From Candidatus Woesearchaeota archaeon (GTDB lineage: Archaea > Nanobdellota > Nanobdellia > Woesearchaeales > GCA-2686295): 35,593 nt of DNA. Location: contig NZBB01000012.1 of NCBI GenBank assembly GCA_002686295.1, positions 1 through 35,593 on the forward strand. Direction: 5' to 3'. The translations under genes and the position numbers were made by a program. The notes beneath the pieces were generated by a model. It had not been told where the DNA came from. It saw only the letters and a list, made by a program, of their open reading frames with translations, and searched no databases. This document shows, piece by piece, positions 1-8,853 of the stretch; within the stretch, counting starts at the first letter, position 1; each line of letters begins with the position of its first letter.

Positions 1-3000
1 CAGTTGAGTTAACACCAAAAGTATTTACTGATTTTAGATGCACATAATACATTTCTCCAGGTACAAGTGTTAAGTTTGTTATTTCATATGACACATTATT
101 TCCTACTGCAAACCACGTTTCTTCATTATCATAACCATTATTTGGATAAGTCTCTGTTCCGACTGCTAATTCATAATGATCAAAGTATTGCTCACTCGTA
201 GTGTTTGTCCAGCTAACATTTAACATAAATCTATTATCTGTTGTTGCACCCGTATCATTTATTTCTGAAGATCCTGAGATTGTTGCAGCAATAATTATTG
301 CTTTATTATCTGTTATCTGATGATTTATTGTATCATTGATTGTGAATGATAGATTGTATGTGTCGTCTGAAAGACTTTGTGTTAAGCTACATGTTTGCAA
401 ATATCTATTTCCTGAGCAGCTTATGTTTGCTCCCATCTCCCAACTACTTATGTTGTGAGCTGTTTCTTGATCCCATACATGCATTGTGCTGTTTGTACTA
501 TTTGAGATGTTCAACAGCAATGTTGGCAGGCTAACATTGTAATCATCCTCTAAAACAAATGTTATAGTTGGAGTGTTAGTAGTTAAGTTTCCTGGAATTG
601 TTGAAAGATTTATTGTTGGAGCTGAATTGTCATAGAATATTGTTATTAAGTCAGAATCCTGTCCTATTAATCCAAGCCTACTACCTTCTAATGTTATATT
701 GTTCTCCCCTTCACGTAAACTGAGCGTGATGTTAAACCATCCTTTTGGATAATTTGTGTCATAAACACTTATTGAAGTTGTAGTTGGTACTGTGGCTGTT
801 AAGTTTTCCTGCATACAAACTCGTGTATAAAATGCGTTTTCTCCTTCCCCCCAGTCGTTTGTTCTGTTTGTAATATTATATCTTTCAAAGTAAGCATTAC
901 TCTTATTGTGATTTACAAATTCAATCCATCTTCCTGGAATAAAACTCTCATTCAGCGTCTTGTTTACATATACACAATATTCTCCTTGTGATGCCTGTTG
1001 TTTTAGTGTGGTTGTTATTAAATTTAATTCTGAATCTTGAGTACTTGTGGTGTAGTTGTTGTATGGTATTAACTCTCCTTGTTCTATTGTTGCATTCACT
1101 AATGTGTTGTTTTTACCTATTACTCCAATTATGTTTGCAATGTTTGTGTCTATTAATGATTCATAAAGCCATATTCCTGCTTTTTCCGGAGTGTTTGATA
1201 TTGTGAATGTTCGTGTTTCTGAAGTATTTGTTAATCCTAAGTCATTTTCACAACTAACATCCCAGTTATATTCTCCATCTGTCAAGTTATCTAATTGAAC
1301 TCCTGTGCTTGTTCCATTCTGTACTGTTTCGTTTGTGTTGTTTAATATTGTGTTTATGTAAATGGAGCAGTTCAATGATTGGTCGAATATATCTGTAACA
1401 TTGAAGCTTAATGTTATGTTATTATTATCATCCTCTTCATAATTATCTGCAAGCAACTCTAAGCTAACTATTGGCGTCTGAGAATTAACAAGAAATTGTT
1501 TTTTCTCGCTTGTGTTGCTGTTTCCAATTACATCATTTATACTAACTGTTATGTTATGGTAACTATTAGTTAAGTTTGCATTTAACGAACATTCTTGTTG
1601 TGTTGCTGTTCCTGAACAACTAACATTTGTTGAGTTGTATATTGTTCCTGATATATTCGCCACTACTGTTGAAACATTCAAGACATAGTCATCTGAAATT
1701 GAGAAGTTTATCTTTGCATTGTTAATTGTATAATTGGTGACTAATGACAAGTTTATCGTTGGCGCTGTAATATCTGAGAATGTGTTGAATGAATCTGATA
1801 CAGGACCATAGTTCTCCAGTCTCTTAGCATCAACCTGTATAGTGTTATTTCCTGAGAACAAAGGCACCGATACATTGAACCATCCTGTTGGTTTTGATTG
1901 ATTATAAGCTGAAACTGAATCGCTTGTGTTTATATCTTCTCTTAGAGACGGAGTTATGTTTATTTGATATCTGTCTGCAAATTCCGTTGTGTCGATTATT
2001 TCATATCTTTCCCAGTTTGGTGGTTGATGGTTTGAAAATTCTGTGAAATTACCTACTCCAAAACCTGCTGGTAAGGATCCTTCTTTATTTATGTAAAAGA
2101 AACCATTGCCTGCTATTTGTGATTCATTTATTGTCGCCGTTCCTGTTTTACTTGATGTTTCTGTTGTCAGTGTTGAATTTATATACTGACTTGCTTCTTG
2201 CTGTGCATAAACTGTTACATTTGTATTTAGTCCACTTCTGTTCACATATCCATAGATGTTTATTCTTGTATCACTTGTTAAATTGATTGGAGTGAATATT
2301 ACTGGTTTGTCAGGTGTTACATCTACTGTAAAGCTTTTTGTTTCTGAAGTGTTGTTGTTTCCTGCAAGATCTTCACAGCTGATATTCCAGTTATAGTTTC
2401 CGTCGGCTAAGAATTTATTTACAAATTCAGTTTTAGTGTCGTTTTGTACTGTGCTGTTTGTTTCGTTCAAAACACCATTTATTATTAGGTCACAATCCAG
2501 AGTGTTTGAATAAGCATCTGTTACATTAAATGTGAAGTTAAAATTGTTTTGATCCAGATAAGTATAACTATCTATTGGATTTGATAAATTCATTGTAGGG
2601 TTTGAAGTGTCTAAAAGAACATACGCTGTTTTTATTGGCGTTTCGTTGTTTCTGGCATCATCTCCTGAAAAGTACTTTACTGTGTTGTTTCCTTCTGAAT
2701 TGATTGTTTGAGAATTTGCAGCTGTTGGTGTACAACCAACTCCTTGACATGAATAGTTTGTTATCGGGCTAAGATCATCGTTATCAGATGTAAAATTAAC
2801 TATTATGCTACTAACACTTTTCCATTCACTTGGAGCATCTGTGCTTGATATTGGTGCTAAGTTGTCAATACCGATAATATTTTCTGAAGAAGACATAGAT
2901 CCATTGTTGTTACTGCAGTTAACATACCATGTATGTGTTCCATTATCCAAAGTTTTATTGGCTAATATTGTTGTAGTAACATTCTCCAAAACATTAGACT

Positions 3001-3229
3001 CGTTTCCATAATTATCATCATCTATGTATAGTGTACAATTAGCAAGTGCAATAGGTCCTCCAGTCCAATTGAAACGGAAATCTATAGTGTCGTTTGTTCC
3101 GTTTATCCACCCTGAAGCTGATAAATCTGCAGGATCATAAATTGTAACATAACTGATAGCAGCACTTACTAGCAATACAACTAACAAAAACAATATTGCT
3201 CCGAATCCTATTATGCTCTTATTTCTCAT
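1..3229 (-). CDS. Giant secreted/surface protein with repeated Ig-like/FN3-like modules (C-terminus off the left edge)
   Basis: Minus-strand frame open from ATG at 3229 to the window edge (>=1076 codons), so absent from the ORF track. N-terminus MRNKSIIGFGAILFLLVVLLVSAAISYVTIYDP is a signal/anchor. Very many N-x-S/T sequons and repeats such as SETKSFTVDVTPDK / SETRTFTISNTPEK. Confidence 0.85.
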   Translation of the reverse strand, partial: MRNKSIIGFGAILFLLVVLLVSAAISYVTIYDPADLSASGWINGTNDTIDFRFNWTGGPIALANCTLYIDDDNYGNESNVLENVTTTILANKTLDNGTHTWYVNCSNNNGSMSSSENIIGIDNLAPISSTDAPSEWKSVSSIIVNFTSDNDDLSPITNYSCQGVGCTPTAANSQTINSEGNNTVKYFSGDDARNNETPIKTAYVLLDTSNPTMNLSNPIDSYTYLDQNNFNFTFNVTDAYSNTLDCDLIINGVLNETNSTVQNDTKTEFVNKFLADGNYNWNISCEDLAGNNNTSETKSFTVDVTPDKPVIFTPINLTSDTRINIYGYVNRSGLNTNVTVYAQQEASQYINSTLTTETSSKTGTATINESQIAGNGFFYINKEGSLPAGFGVGNFTEFSNHQPPNWERYEIIDTTEFADRYQINITPSLREDINTSDSVSAYNQSKPTGWFNVSVPLFSGNNTIQVDAKRLENYGPVSDSFNTFSDITAPTINLSLVTNYTINNAKINFSISDDYVLNVSTVVANISGTIYNSTNVSCSGTATQQECSLNANLTNSYHNITVSINDVIGNSNTSEKKQFLVNSQTPIVSLELLADNYEEDDNNNITLSFNVTDIFDQSLNCSIYINTILNNTNETVQNGTSTGVQLDNLTDGEYNWDVSCENDLGLTNTSETRTFTISNTPEKAGIWLYESLIDTNIANIIGVIGKNNTLVNATIEQGELIPYNNYTTSTQDSELNLITTTLKQQASQGEYCVYVNKTLNESFIPGRWIEFVNHNKSNAYFERYNITNRTNDWGEGENAFYTRVCMQENLTATVPTTTSISVYDTNYPKGWFNITLSLREGENNITLEGSRLGLIGQDSDLITIFYDNSAPTINLSTIPGNLTTNTPTITFVLEDDYNVSLPTLLLNISNSTNSTMHVWDQETAHNISSWEMGANISCSGNRYLQTCSLTQSLSDDTYNLSFTINDTINHQITDNKAIIIAATISGSSEINDTGATTDNRFMLNVSWTNTTSEQYFDHYELAVGTETYPNNGYDNEETWFAVGNNVSYEITNLTLVPGEMYYVHLKSVNTFGVNST

Positions 3230-3407
3230 CTTTCAAATTCACCATTAGGGCTGTGCCTATCTTTGTTATTGTAAGCTGTTCACGATACATTTTTATCAGG
3301 TCGCGTACAGTTCCCATTTCTATTTCAAAATGTTTTGAGATTGATGTATAGGTTTGATTAGGATTATTCTCTAAGAATTTTGTAAACTCGACTCTATCAG
3401 GGATTAT
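3219..3407 (-). CDS. Small HTH-like protein without ATG start, overlapping the giant surface gene
   Basis: Open frame IIPDRVEFTKFLENNPNQTYTSISKHFEIEMGTVRDLIKMYREQLTITKIGTALMVNLKDEK*; in-frame TGA just upstream (3414-3416); GGTGA Shine-Dalgarno-like motif at 3414-3418; stop overlaps next gene start (GATGAGAAATAA). Confidence 0.45.
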   Translation of the reverse strand: MIPDRVEFTKFLENNPNQTYTSISKHFEIEMGTVRDLIKMYREQLTITKIGTALMVNLKDEK

Positions 3408-3591
3408 TTTAAATCACCGTTGTTTTCTCTTTAATATCAATTAAAAACAATTGTTTTCTCTTTTTTTTAAGAAAAAAAGCTTGAAAACGCTTTCTTTCAC
3501 ACATTTTAACTTTTCAATACTTGATAACCAATATCTAATGATGTTTTTATAAAATCTCCTACTATATAAATATTTTGGTGGGAAAAACTTT

Positions 3592-4149
3592 TTAGAAAAA
3601 AGCATTAAGCAAATTTGAATAGACACTAAAGCCGTCAATACCAGGTATTGGCAACATATTCAAAATAAATAAGAAACCATTTATCTTTTTTGTTAGCAGT
3701 AAATAATAAGTTTTTTTCCTGTCAAGCTTCAGGTTCTTAAGAGCAAAAGAAGAACCAATCCAAAAAAGTGCATGCATTAAAGGACCTGCAAAAGAAATCA
3801 TTGCAAACTGCAAATTCGTACCTGTTCCAAGAATAGAAACAAAACCCGGAACAAAGAATATGAAACCAAAATTCATCAATTTCAACAAAATACCCAATCC
3901 TAGAAAAGTATAATGTGCATGAAATGTGGCTTGCATTCCGAAACTCAGAGCAAAAAACTTGTGTGCCAACTCATGAAAAATTATGGCAGGTACAACAACA
4001 GAACAGGCAAACCAAAAATTGCCCCAATTAAAACCTGATTTGAAATCAACCAGAACATCTTTCGGTCTATTTTTGAAAACATTCATAAAAATATATCCAA
4101 TACCAAAAGTCATTATTATAGCGTCAATAAATTCTTGAAAAACAAACAT
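3592..4149 (-). CDS. M50 (site-2-protease-like) intramembrane metalloprotease
   Basis: HELAH (HExxH) in a hydrophobic segment plus LNMLPIPGIDG (NxxPxxxxDG) near the C-terminus; multi-TM. Confidence 0.8.
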   Translation of the reverse strand: MFVFQEFIDAIIMTFGIGYIFMNVFKNRPKDVLVDFKSGFNWGNFWFACSVVVPAIIFHELAHKFFALSFGMQATFHAHYTFLGLGILLKLMNFGFIFFVPGFVSILGTGTNLQFAMISFAGPLMHALFWIGSSFALKNLKLDRKKTYYLLLTKKINGFLFILNMLPIPGIDGFSVYSNLLNAFF

Positions 4150-4188
4150 GATAGTATTTAGAGAATCTGTTTTTTAAAAAATTTGTGT

Positions 4189-4770
4189 TTAGCAACAAAG
4201 AACAGATGTGAAAGAATTCTCTTTAACATCACCAGCGTCTTGCAAAGAACAATAACCTGCAAAAGTTCTGACTCTAACATCACAATTACCAAATTCATTA
4301 GAAGAGTCTTTGAACTGCAAACCACTACAAGAACTATCACTTGAGGAATAATAGCTTACTGTTTTAGCCTTATTGGTCATTAAGCAAGAATCATAACCAG
4401 AAACTTTGCAAGCAGTTTTTCCAGTCATGGCTTTAATCTTTGAATAACCTTTATTATCAAGATTTATCCAAGAGCATTTTTTATCAGAAATATCCTGAAC
4501 AGAACTAACAACCGCTTTCCCTCCAATATTACTATTCTTAAATGAGAATACAGACTTTGTTATTTCAAAATCTAAATTTTTAAAAAAGTCTTTACTAAGA
4601 GCTAAAATTTTTGGAGATTCAACAGTTTTTTTTAAAAATGTAGAGTCTTGATTTGATTTCTTTACAACATTAGCAGTTGGACTTACTTGATTAAAAGATA
4701 ATGTCATCATAAAAAAAGCTAAAATTAGAACTATAGCCATAAAATGAATATCATGTTCATGATTTCCCAT
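4189..4770 (-). CDS. Membrane-anchored Cys-rich protein of unknown function
   Basis: Single N-terminal TM (FMAIVLILAFFMMTLSF) followed by an extracytoplasmic domain with about nine cysteines, ending in SVLCC. Confidence 0.7.
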   Translation of the reverse strand: MGNHEHDIHFMAIVLILAFFMMTLSFNQVSPTANVVKKSNQDSTFLKKTVESPKILALSKDFFKNLDFEITKSVFSFKNSNIGGKAVVSSVQDISDKKCSWINLDNKGYSKIKAMTGKTACKVSGYDSCLMTNKAKTVSYYSSSDSSCSGLQFKDSSNEFGNCDVRVRTFAGYCSLQDAGDVKENSFTSVLCC

Positions 4771-4817
4771 AAAGCACCCCTAAATAAATCCAATACTAAT
4801 GAAAGTATTTAAAGTTT

Positions 4818-4850
4818 TCTAAATACCGTCTAAATACCGTTTAAATACTG
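4818..4850. repeat. Three tandem 11-bp repeats
   Basis: TCTAAATACCG TCTAAATACCG TTTAAATACTG, between the Cys-rich protein gene and the M50 gene ending at 4841. Confidence 0.85.
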
Positions 4851-5449
4851 ATGAAATTGACTGCAAAGAACAATATTAGTAAAGAAGGTACAATTACTGC
4901 AGCATAAGCTTTCTTGCTCCATATCAAAACCTTTTTTCCATCTAAAATAAAGAAAGGCAACATATTGAAAAAAGCCAAGAAAGCATTCACCCAAACACCA
5001 TAAGAAGCTAATTCTTGAATTATATCTAAACCAAAACTATTGGCTAAAAAAAAGATAATTAAAAAAAACAGAGACAAAAAAATGTTCATAACAGGTCCTG
5101 CAATCGATATTTTCCCATTTTGAGCTCTTGAAACTCGTCCTGAAATCATAACTGCTCCTGGAGCAGCTATCAAAAAGCCGAAAAAACTCATTATTAAAGC
5201 AAGTACCAACATCTGAATATTAGCTCTGAACTCTGCAAAACAACCATACCTTTGAGCAACAATTTTATGACCAAGTTCGTGAAGAAGAAAACCAGAACCA
5301 ACAGTAAAAGATGCAAAAATAACAGATTTTATTATATTTAAAGAGAATAAATTTCCTCCATTCAACAATATTCCAAAAGCCAGACTTATGAAAATCCAAG
5401 CTTCTAAAAGATCATGTATTTCTCTCTTCGAAGTTCTTATTTTCATCAA
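4841..5449 (-). CDS. M50 (site-2-protease-like) intramembrane metalloprotease, second copy
   Basis: HELGHKIVAQRYG (HExxH) and FNMLPFFILDGKKV (NxxPxxxxDG); multi-TM. Confidence 0.8.
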   Translation of the reverse strand: MMKIRTSKREIHDLLEAWIFISLAFGILLNGGNLFSLNIIKSVIFASFTVGSGFLLHELGHKIVAQRYGCFAEFRANIQMLVLALIMSFFGFLIAAPGAVMISGRVSRAQNGKISIAGPVMNIFLSLFFLIIFFLANSFGLDIIQELASYGVWVNAFLAFFNMLPFFILDGKKVLIWSKKAYAAVIVPSLLILFFAVNFISI

Positions 5450-5566
5450 ATTGTAAGAACTTATTTTTGTTTATAAAATTTGTTAAACAAACTATGACTA
5501 CTCAAGAATAGATAAAATCAAAAAGTTTATATAATTAGTTTGATTTCAAAAAAATAAGGGCTCAAG

Positions 5567-6064
5567 GTGGATAGCAAAGGACCAATTTTAATAAGTTATT
5601 TGTCTCAAATAATACTAATAATAATTCTTTTTCAAGCAAGCGATTTATTAAAAGCATTTACAAATATTGCATTGATGGCTTCATTATTATTGGTTATAAC
5701 AACCATGGCAAAAGAGAAAAGATTAGCATTTAGTCAAAAATACTCTTTTTTCACATTCATAATACTAGCACTATTTGTATTTATTAATATTTCAAGTAAA
5801 ACATCAGATTCATTGTCGATATTAATCATACTGTCTTTAATAATAGGATTTTTTCTGACAGCTTTCTCAAAAGAAGAAACAACTGAAACAAAAATTGTTG
5901 ATTTAGAAATGCCTAAAAAACCAAGAATAGTGTCTGCCAAAGATAGTTTGAAATATCATTCAACAGATTGCGGATATGTCAACAATGCAAAAGAATTAAA
6001 ATTTTTCAACTCTGAAAAACAGGCAGAAGCAATGGGCTTAAATCCATGCAAGATGTGTCAATAA
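5567..6064 (+). CDS. Multi-TM protein with C-terminal Ada-type Cys/His metal-binding tail
   Basis: GTG start; about 4-5 hydrophobic segments, then KYHSTDCGYVNNAKELKFFNSEKQAEAMGLNPCKMCQ. Confidence 0.7.
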   Translation: MDSKGPILISYLSQIILIIILFQASDLLKAFTNIALMASLLLVITTMAKEKRLAFSQKYSFFTFIILALFVFINISSKTSDSLSILIILSLIIGFFLTAFSKEETTETKIVDLEMPKKPRIVSAKDSLKYHSTDCGYVNNAKELKFFNSEKQAEAMGLNPCKMCQ

Positions 6065-6795
6065 TTAGATAAATTTTTCTGATTTTTATTATGTCTGACA
6101 AGCCTCATAGGAGAATTAACAAGCTTCCAGGAAAAACCCCATTTTTTAAGCATCTCTTCCGCATTTGGAGCAATTTTTGGAGAAGCAATTATTCCTGAAA
6201 CATTCTTAACACCTCTCAATTCTTTTATTTTTTCAACATAACGCCTAAGCTGTTGAACAGCATCTAAACCAGCAGTATAGCGTTTACATTCTATAATTAC
6301 TAATGTTCCATTATTGTCATGCCCAAAAACATCTATGAATCCAAACTTAGTATGCTCCTCTCTACTAAGAGGTTTAAAATTCTTACTTATAAGAACAGGA
6401 TTTTGCTTTATCATATCACTCATATCAGCTTCTGTTCCAGCAAGTAATTGTTTTTGACCATCATCTAATTTTCTAGACATAAAAGAATAAACTCTACTTA
6501 TTTCTAACTCCAAATATTCTTTTGTTGAAGAATTATAAGCTTTGAACAAAATATCATATTCTTGTTTTATTATCTCAACACAACCTCCTGCCTTCATATA
6601 ATTTATAGGATTTCCTCCTTCTGGTTGATGAACAAAAATTGTTCCATCTTGTTTTACGCCAACTAAACGATCCCCCTTTCCTAGAGACGCTTCAGCTCTT
6701 CCACTATAAACTATTTTGCATTTACAGAAAAACACGATGAATTCTTTTTTATTAGCAGATTCTTCAAACTTATATTCAAATTCCCTCAAATCCAT
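6058..6795 (-). CDS. nucS: Endonuclease NucS/EndoMS
   Basis: N-terminal DRLVGVKQDGTIFVHQPEGGNPINYMKAGG and nuclease core FGHDNNGTLVIIECKRYTAGLDAVQQLRRYVEKIKE match the NucS family. Confidence 0.9.
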   Translation of the reverse strand: MDLREFEYKFEESANKKEFIVFFCKCKIVYSGRAEASLGKGDRLVGVKQDGTIFVHQPEGGNPINYMKAGGCVEIIKQEYDILFKAYNSSTKEYLELEISRVYSFMSRKLDDGQKQLLAGTEADMSDMIKQNPVLISKNFKPLSREEHTKFGFIDVFGHDNNGTLVIIECKRYTAGLDAVQQLRRYVEKIKELRGVKNVSGIIASPKIAPNAEEMLKKWGFSWKLVNSPMRLVRHNKNQKNLSNY

Positions 6796-6838
6796 TAAAT
6801 TAAAGAAAAGAACACTCTTAAAAAAGCTTACGGAATTA

Positions 6839-8056
6839 TTAAAAATAACTGCTTATCTTTAGTTGATTCTTTAAATCTTTTAATAACTTGCTTTTATTCA
6901 ATAGTTCTTTAACATCATAACCAAACTCTTTTTTCACTAAAGTCTTAACATATGTTAACATTGATTTCTTGCTGTCAAAAATAACTGGTTTATTAGACAA
7001 CGTCTTTCTGACGGTCTGTCTTACAACCCATACACCAAGAGGAACCCAATAATCATCAGTTACAAAACGAAGAAGTAACGCTGCTCCCTGTCTTTTCTTT
7101 TTCTTCAAAAACTCTGTTACTGGCAATCTTGCAGCATAATAACCTCCAACAGTATTAAAAGCATATTTTTTTCTTCCATCATAATTTTCAAAATCAGCGA
7201 ATGTTTTTAGCTCCTTAAGTTTCCAAGGCTCATCAGGCATATAGGTTTCAAACAATTCATAACTCCAAATATCTGGGAAAAACATTATCACATAAAAATT
7301 ACCCATATAGTCTCCTGTGAAAACAGAATAGTCTATTTTATTATTAAAATCTTTAATATTGTCTATGTTCTTCTTTCCAATAGTATCATCGACAGCAGTT
7401 ATAGACCACCTTGTCGGAACAAGCTTTCTCTCAGTTTTAACTCCTAATGTACCTGCACTCAAAAGCTTTGTCAAATAGTGTTCATCGAAATTTTTTTTGT
7501 TAAGATAATCAATTGCTTTAGTTGCTTTCAAATCAGTATCTGAGAAAACCTTGTCAACTTTTGAAGGAATTTTAGGATTCTCTGTTATAGATGCTTTTTT
7601 AAGCTTCACAGTCGGACCATAAGGAGTTATATCTTCTGAAACTTTCAAAGTATATCTTGGTTGTTTATTGAGATTAACCTCTAAATCAACAGGTTCTTTT
7701 GCCATACCTATTTCCTGTGTTAAATCCAGCAACCTATCATTGAAAGACTTGACATTTAGCTGGAAGTTTGAGTTTATCAAAAAACTTCTTAAAGAAACAA
7801 TCTTAGGAATATCAAACCCTTTTTCATACCAAAGTAAAGGATCATCATACTCAGCAGTTATTTTTTCATTTGATAATAATCCGACATTAACTTTTGGATA
7901 TCCATGCTTTCCAACAAAAATATTTGGTGCTTCTCCAAAAAAATCTTTCTTTGGTTTTGAATGTTTTTTAGTTAATTCATTCAAACGTTTGTAAAATAAA
8001 TGTGCATTCTTCAAAACCGGATGCTCTTCGTTTTTCTTTCTATCAGACTTAACCAT
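6839..8056 (-). CDS. nreA: DNA repair protein NreA
   Basis: FFGEAPNIFVGKHGYPKVNVGLL signature, TRWSITAVDDTIGK, and C-terminal PIP-box QLKISSYF. Confidence 0.85.
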   Translation of the reverse strand: MVKSDRKKNEEHPVLKNAHLFYKRLNELTKKHSKPKKDFFGEAPNIFVGKHGYPKVNVGLLSNEKITAEYDDPLLWYEKGFDIPKIVSLRSFLINSNFQLNVKSFNDRLLDLTQEIGMAKEPVDLEVNLNKQPRYTLKVSEDITPYGPTVKLKKASITENPKIPSKVDKVFSDTDLKATKAIDYLNKKNFDEHYLTKLLSAGTLGVKTERKLVPTRWSITAVDDTIGKKNIDNIKDFNNKIDYSVFTGDYMGNFYVIMFFPDIWSYELFETYMPDEPWKLKELKTFADFENYDGRKKYAFNTVGGYYAARLPVTEFLKKKKRQGAALLLRFVTDDYWVPLGVWVVRQTVRKTLSNKPVIFDSKKSMLTYVKTLVKKEFGYDVKELLNKSKLLKDLKNQLKISSYF

Positions 8057-8149
8057 CCCAAAAAAAGAAAGTTGTCAAGTTATTAAAAATTTTTCAAAAA
8101 AACATTTCGCGTCAAAAACTTTAAAAATAACCCTTAAATTCTTTTTTAT

Positions 8150-8809
8150 ATGAATAGATACGAATTTCAAGAATTATTTGAAGAAATCGGAGAGAAAAGT
8201 TCAGAACTAAGAAAAAAAATTGTTATGATAATAGGTAGCGGTAGCTTAGGTTCAACTGTTTCAGACATGCTTCATAGAGAAGGCGTTCCTTTAAAAATAG
8301 TCGATAAAGGTCGTTCAGAAATAAAAGATTTGCAACACCAAAGTCTTTATTTGGAAGAAGATGACAATAAATTTAAGGTCAAACAGATAAAGAAAAGATT
8401 AGAGCCAATAAATACCAAAAACAAGATTAGAACATTCCACGAAGATTTAGTTGAAGATAACCTTTTCCTACTTGATTCTGTAGATATAATAATTGATTGT
8501 AGCAACGATTTAGAAACAATGAAAATGGTTGGCAACTATGTTAAGAAAAAAACTCAACTGATAAACTGCAAATACGCAGGTTCAAAAGGAACAATATTCA
8601 TATCTAATAGAAAACATTACTTCAAAGATGTTGTTGAGAAAATAAAAATTGGAGATATAAATAAAGAAGGTCTGATAAACTCAACAGTCCATTTAGCTGC
8701 AGGAATAATTGTTTCTCAAGCACTAAAAATACTTGTTGGAGAAAAAATAACAGATAACTTCATATTATTTGATGTTTGGAAAGATTCTGTTAGAAGAATT
8801 AGTATTTAA
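8150..8809 (+). CDS. ThiF/MoeB/HesA-family (E1-like) adenylyltransferase
   Basis: IGSGSLGSTVSDMLHREGVPLKIVDKGRSEIKDLQHQSLYLEED: Rossmann GxGxxG and D..xxxNLxRQ-like motif of ThiF proteins. Confidence 0.75.
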   Translation: MNRYEFQELFEEIGEKSSELRKKIVMIIGSGSLGSTVSDMLHREGVPLKIVDKGRSEIKDLQHQSLYLEEDDNKFKVKQIKKRLEPINTKNKIRTFHEDLVEDNLFLLDSVDIIIDCSNDLETMKMVGNYVKKKTQLINCKYAGSKGTIFISNRKHYFKDVVEKIKIGDINKEGLINSTVHLAAGIIVSQALKILVGEKITDNFILFDVWKDSVRRISI

Positions 8810-8853
8810 ATTTTCTAGTTAAGTTTTTAAGCAAGAAAGAATTACCAATTATT

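Noticed and set aside
346-3011. Plus-strand ORFs 346-534, 988-1206 and 2805-3011
   Set aside because: Low-complexity Leu/Cys-rich shadows of the long minus-strand surface-protein frame.
3441-4340. Minus ORFs 3441-3638 and 4158-4340
   Set aside because: Overlap clearly better-supported genes or are low-complexity; no domain character.
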